DNA from: Bacteroidia bacterium
GTDB lineage: Bacteria; Bacteroidota; Bacteroidia; Cytophagales; Flammeovirgaceae
Assembly (NCBI GenBank): GCA_030425505.1
Contig: JAUIAB010000004.1
Span: forward strand, 82,760-146,759
Length of the DNA: 64,000 bases
Reading direction: 5' to 3'
Both the position numbers and the translations under genes were made by a program. Shown piece after piece: positions 61,519 to 64,000 of the stretch; positions within the stretch are counted from its first letter, which is position 1, and each line of letters opens with the position of its first letter. The notes under the pieces were generated by a model that was given only the letters and a program-made list of their open reading frames with translations, searched no databases and had not been told where the DNA came from.

Positions 61519-62535
61519 CTATAAAGAAAGTAAAAATTTCATTGTATCTACATCATCTGCATAGTCATTTATTTTTGGACTTTGAGCCTCCCCAAAGTTG
61601 ATACTATTATCCAACCAGGAGTTTGAAGAGACAATGCACTGTAGCTTATGCTTGTGCTTTTGTAGTTTTTCATCCAGGTCTCTTTGGTCTTTGTAGTATT
61701 CATAATATAAAACGGATATTGGCGATACTATTTGAGAACTCTCTAGTAGAAGTATGTTTCCTGTATCAAAGAATTTTTCTCCATTTACCAATGCTATTGA
61801 CTTCTGGTAATCATAGTTATTCGCATATTTATAGTGCAGTATTATTTCTCTACCTTCTTCTTCTAAAACTTCTAGTAGGCTATTTAGCTCAAAGTTTTCT
61901 GAGATGAAAACTTTGGAAATATTTCTACACCCTAGCCCATAGTAGGTATAAATATCTTTCGACAGCTTTTTTAGATCTTCTTCTTTCTCATTGCCGTTTA
62001 GTATTGCGCAAGAAGTCCTGTTTTTTCTGATTATGTTTGGTTTTTTTGAAAAGTAATATTCAAAATACCTTGAGGTATTATCGCTCCCTGTTGCTATGTA
62101 TGCATCTACATCTTTTAGTTGATCTTTGATGATAATTTTATCAGAAAGTTTTGGCTCTATTTCTAGAAGTTTCTCTATGATTTTTTTCATCAATATCTCA
62201 TCGCTTTTACTCAGCTTTGCATGTAATTTGTGTCCACTTAAAATCACACAAATTAAATCATGGATTCCTACAAGGGGTATATTTCCAGCCATTACCACCC
62301 CTACTTTTTTGCTTTCTACTTCATCTTTTACAGCATAGTTTTTTAACCAGACTTCGATCTCATTTTCTTCTAAAAGATGAATTAAACCACTTAGCGCATA
62401 TTTTACACTTTTTTCATCAAACCAAGGGTTGTGATTTTTTGCCAAGATCGACCATTGAAAAAGCTCCTCTTCTTTTTGATGAACTAAATATTCTCTTAGC
62501 TTGTGAAAAACCTCTTTTCTTTTTTCTAGAGTCAT
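61519..62535 (-). CDS. Acyl-CoA reductase (LuxC family)
   Basis: A 338-residue enzyme. VGVVMAGNIPLVGIHDLICV and ILSGHKLHAKLSKSDEILMK form the nucleotide-binding part; DAYIATGSDNTSRYFEYYFS and KPNIIRKNRTSCAILNG follow. The catalytic Cys is in DIYTYYGLGCRNISKVFI (~residue 200). LuxC-type enzymes reduce acyl groups to aldehydes with NADPH. No luminescence genes are present. The protein is shorter than classical LuxC (~480 aa), as in other Bacteroidota members of the family. Its start lies 8 bp from the upstream terminator hairpin. Confidence 0.85.
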   Translation of the reverse strand: MTLEKRKEVFHKLREYLVHQKEEELFQWSILAKNHNPWFDEKSVKYALSGLIHLLEENEIEVWLKNYAVKDEVESKKVGVVMAGNIPLVGIHDLICVILSGHKLHAKLSKSDEILMKKIIEKLLEIEPKLSDKIIIKDQLKDVDAYIATGSDNTSRYFEYYFSKKPNIIRKNRTSCAILNGNEKEEDLKKLSKDIYTYYGLGCRNISKVFISENFELNSLLEVLEEEGREIILHYKYANNYDYQKSIALVNGEKFFDTGNILLLESSQIVSPISVLYYEYYKDQRDLDEKLQKHKHKLQCIVSSNSWLDNSINFGEAQSPKINDYADDVDTMKFLLSL

Positions 62536-62574
62536 AAAAAAACCTTGCTTATTTTATCACAAAACTAAGCAAGG
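62536..62574 (-). terminator. Rho-independent terminator of the surface protein gene
   Basis: On the minus strand CCTTGCTTA pairs with TAAGCAAGG (+ strand 62566-62574 and 62543-62551) and is followed by T7 (62536-62542). It lies 23 bp past the stop of the repeat protein gene and directly before the ATG of the acyl-CoA reductase gene. Confidence 0.85.
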
Positions 62575-62597
62575 CTTCTATATTATTACGATTATAT

Positions 62598-64000
62598 TTA
62601 GTTAAGGTTAACCCAACCTGAAGCTGCTGGAGTTACGTATGTTTTAAACTGGAAGTCTGCATTTGCATGTCCTCCCCCATTCAAAGTTGCTGAACCTCCA
62701 TTATAACCTCCTCCTTCTTCAAAACCAATCATAACATCTCCTGAGTTTAAAGTAATTCGCAATACATATTGCTCACCAGACTCTACTGTAGCTTCAGCAG
62801 GAAATGTAAAGGATTTCCATTCTAACCCAATATTATTAAACGTAAGTGCATTAGATGTTGCAATTACATCTCCCCCACTTAAAACTTCCAACGTTGCATT
62901 AACATCTTGAAATGCCATAATATCCATAGCCATATTAAATTGAACACTTGATAGTAATCCATCAGCTCCTGCAGTGAATGATTGGGAAGCGGTTTGACCA
63001 TCATTCCATAGAAAGTTAACATTATCTCTTTCTGTAAACGATTGATCTAGCGCTTCATCTCCTCCTAAACCAGCTGCATAACCTTGGAACTTATTTAACT
63101 CTGTGTTATAGATCATCATTCCAGCCTGAGGGTTTGCTATAGCATCCCGCTGAGCTGTGGTTAGCAAAGGGGGCATAAATGCTCCTGTTGTTGATCTTAC
63201 TGCTAATGCTGCTCCTGGCTGTACTTCTAATGTCCCGATTGCTACTTCATTACCTTTCACTAATATTCCTGAGTTTTCATTCCCTTTTAAGCTTAAACCC
63301 GTCGCTTCAACATTAGCCTGAACAGCATCTATTCCTATAGTGCCCTCTGCTGTACTTCCTGCTGCAAGTACTTCTGTAAGAGTTTGATCATCTGTGTTGA
63401 TACCAGAGATATCTACACTGTTCCCGCCTGCTATACTCAGCTCTCCATCCTCTAAGCTCAGCTCTTGGGAGTCTGTATTGATACCAGAGATATCTACACT
63501 GTTCCCGCCTGCTATGCTCAGCTCTCCATCTTCTAAACTCAATTCCTGACTATCTGTGTTGATGCCAGAGATATCTACACTGTTCCCGCCTGCGATACTC
63601 AGCTCTCCATCTTCTAAGCTCAGCTCCTGGGAGTCTGTGTTGATACCAGAGATATCTACACTGTTCCCGCCTGCGATACTCAGCTCTCCATCTTCTAAGC
63701 TCAGCTCTTGAGAGTCTGTATTTATAACCGATATATCTATGCTATTCCCTCCTGCTATACTCAGCTCCCCTTCTTCTAAGCTCAGTTCCTGACTATCTGT
63801 ATTGATGCCAGAGATATCTACACTGTTTCCACCTGCTATACTCAACTCCCCATCTTCTAAACTTAACTCCTGACTATCTGTGTTGATGCCAGAGATGTCT
63901 ACACTGTTTCCACCTGCTATACTCAACTCCCCATCTTCTAAACTCAACTCTTGAGAGTCTGTGTTGATACCAGAGATATCTACACTGTTCCCGCCTGCTA
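62598..64000 (-). CDS. Repetitive cell-surface protein, 3' part (5' end outside window)
   Basis: The frame stays open to the window edge; 467 residues are visible. The first ~205 residues are seven full and one partial 27-residue repeats with core SLEDGELSIAGGNSVDISGI ending NTDSQEL. A linker (TEVLAAGSTAEGTIGIDAVQ) leads to the Bacteroidota surface module LAVRSTTGAFMPPLLTTAQR, DAIANPQAGMMIYNTELNKF and, at the very end, SGWVNLN. About 130 residues are inserted before that end and look like a jelly-roll domain (FTERDNVNFLWNDGQTASQS to ADFQFKTYV). It may act in adhesion. The true start is unknown. Confidence 0.8.
   Translation of the reverse strand, partial: AGGNSVDISGINTDSQELSLEDGELSIAGGNSVDISGINTDSQELSLEDGELSIAGGNSVDISGINTDSQELSLEEGELSIAGGNSIDISVINTDSQELSLEDGELSIAGGNSVDISGINTDSQELSLEDGELSIAGGNSVDISGINTDSQELSLEDGELSIAGGNSVDISGINTDSQELSLEDGELSIAGGNSVDISGINTDDQTLTEVLAAGSTAEGTIGIDAVQANVEATGLSLKGNENSGILVKGNEVAIGTLEVQPGAALAVRSTTGAFMPPLLTTAQRDAIANPQAGMMIYNTELNKFQGYAAGLGGDEALDQSFTERDNVNFLWNDGQTASQSFTAGADGLLSSVQFNMAMDIMAFQDVNATLEVLSGGDVIATSNALTFNNIGLEWKSFTFPAEATVESGEQYVLRITLNSGDVMIGFEEGGGYNGGSATLNGGGHANADFQFKTYVTPAASGWVNLN
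63381..64000 (-). repeat. 81-bp tandem repeat array coding 27-residue units
   Basis: Seven full 81-bp units and part of an eighth continue past the window edge. Units differ mostly at silent positions; one (near 63705-63785) encodes EEG, SID and SVIN changes. The array is in frame within the surface protein. Confidence 0.92.

Noticed and set aside
63381..64000. A possible CRISPR array in the 81-bp repeats
   Set aside because: The repeats are contiguous, in frame and code for protein; there are no spacers.

Overview
The window is a 64 kb piece of chromosome from an AT-rich member of the Bacteroidota, most likely a gliding or marine Cytophagales-type bacterium. This is inferred from gene families typical of the phylum (DUF2480, DUF3667, DUF4295 beside L28/L33, type IX secretion C-terminal domains, PspC, YicC, SPOR-like domains), from weak ribosome binding sites, and from promoters of the Bacteroidota type (TAnnTTTG at -7). 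No species is assigned.

Layout. 1-10 kb: the end of a glutamate dehydrogenase, a TauE/SafE transporter, a DUF2252 protein, an Na+/alanine symporter, a TIGR04282 glycosyltransferase, two rhomboid proteases, a LolA-like carrier and FtsK. 10.3-12.7 kb: a compact NgoBV-like restriction-modification island (endonuclease, C5 cytosine methylase, small DUF6471 protein). 12.7-30.5 kb: housekeeping genes (miaB, RDD protein, lysA, pterin dehydratase, DctM, atpC, tRNA-Arg, hybrid histidine kinase, rplY, a Wzi/RemB-like outer-membrane protein, pheA, miaE, fadD, queA and a WecA/MraY-type transferase). 30.5-46 kb: a DUF368 (PopT-type) protein, small membrane proteins, a coiled-coil lipoprotein, HAD, cdaA, an LptF/G permease, a WG-repeat lipoprotein, EamA, fructosamine kinase, mnmA, DUF2480, a GT4, rpmB-rpmG-DUF4295, truB and thiL. 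46-51 kb: two paralogous NHL-repeat/T9SS proteins with a decayed IS630 between them. 51-64 kb: an ECF sigma operon, folK, yicC, an FMN glutamate-synthase-like protein, a SPOR-like protein, ribE, lipoproteins, a DUF4384 protein, a LuxC-type reductase and the 3' part of a repetitive surface protein.

Themes. Five tRNA modification enzymes (MiaB, MiaE, QueA, MnmA, TruB) are scattered through the window. Envelope functions recur: LolA, LptF/G, a polyprenyl-phosphate sugar transferase beside a DUF368 protein, lipoproteins and T9SS cargo. Most operons are short and many neighbours are convergent or divergent.

The least expected signals lie in intergenic DNA. Two diverged copies of a structured ~105-nt RNA gene (near 12.73 kb and 32.98 kb) share compensatory stem changes and a conserved core. 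One ~95-bp leader-like repeat occurs three times, always filling the gap between co-oriented genes just before a start codon. A second ~85-bp repeat occurs three times in divergent intergenic regions. A palindrome is conserved about 380 bp upstream of both NHL genes although the DNA around it has diverged. All family calls were made by reading sequence, without database searches.
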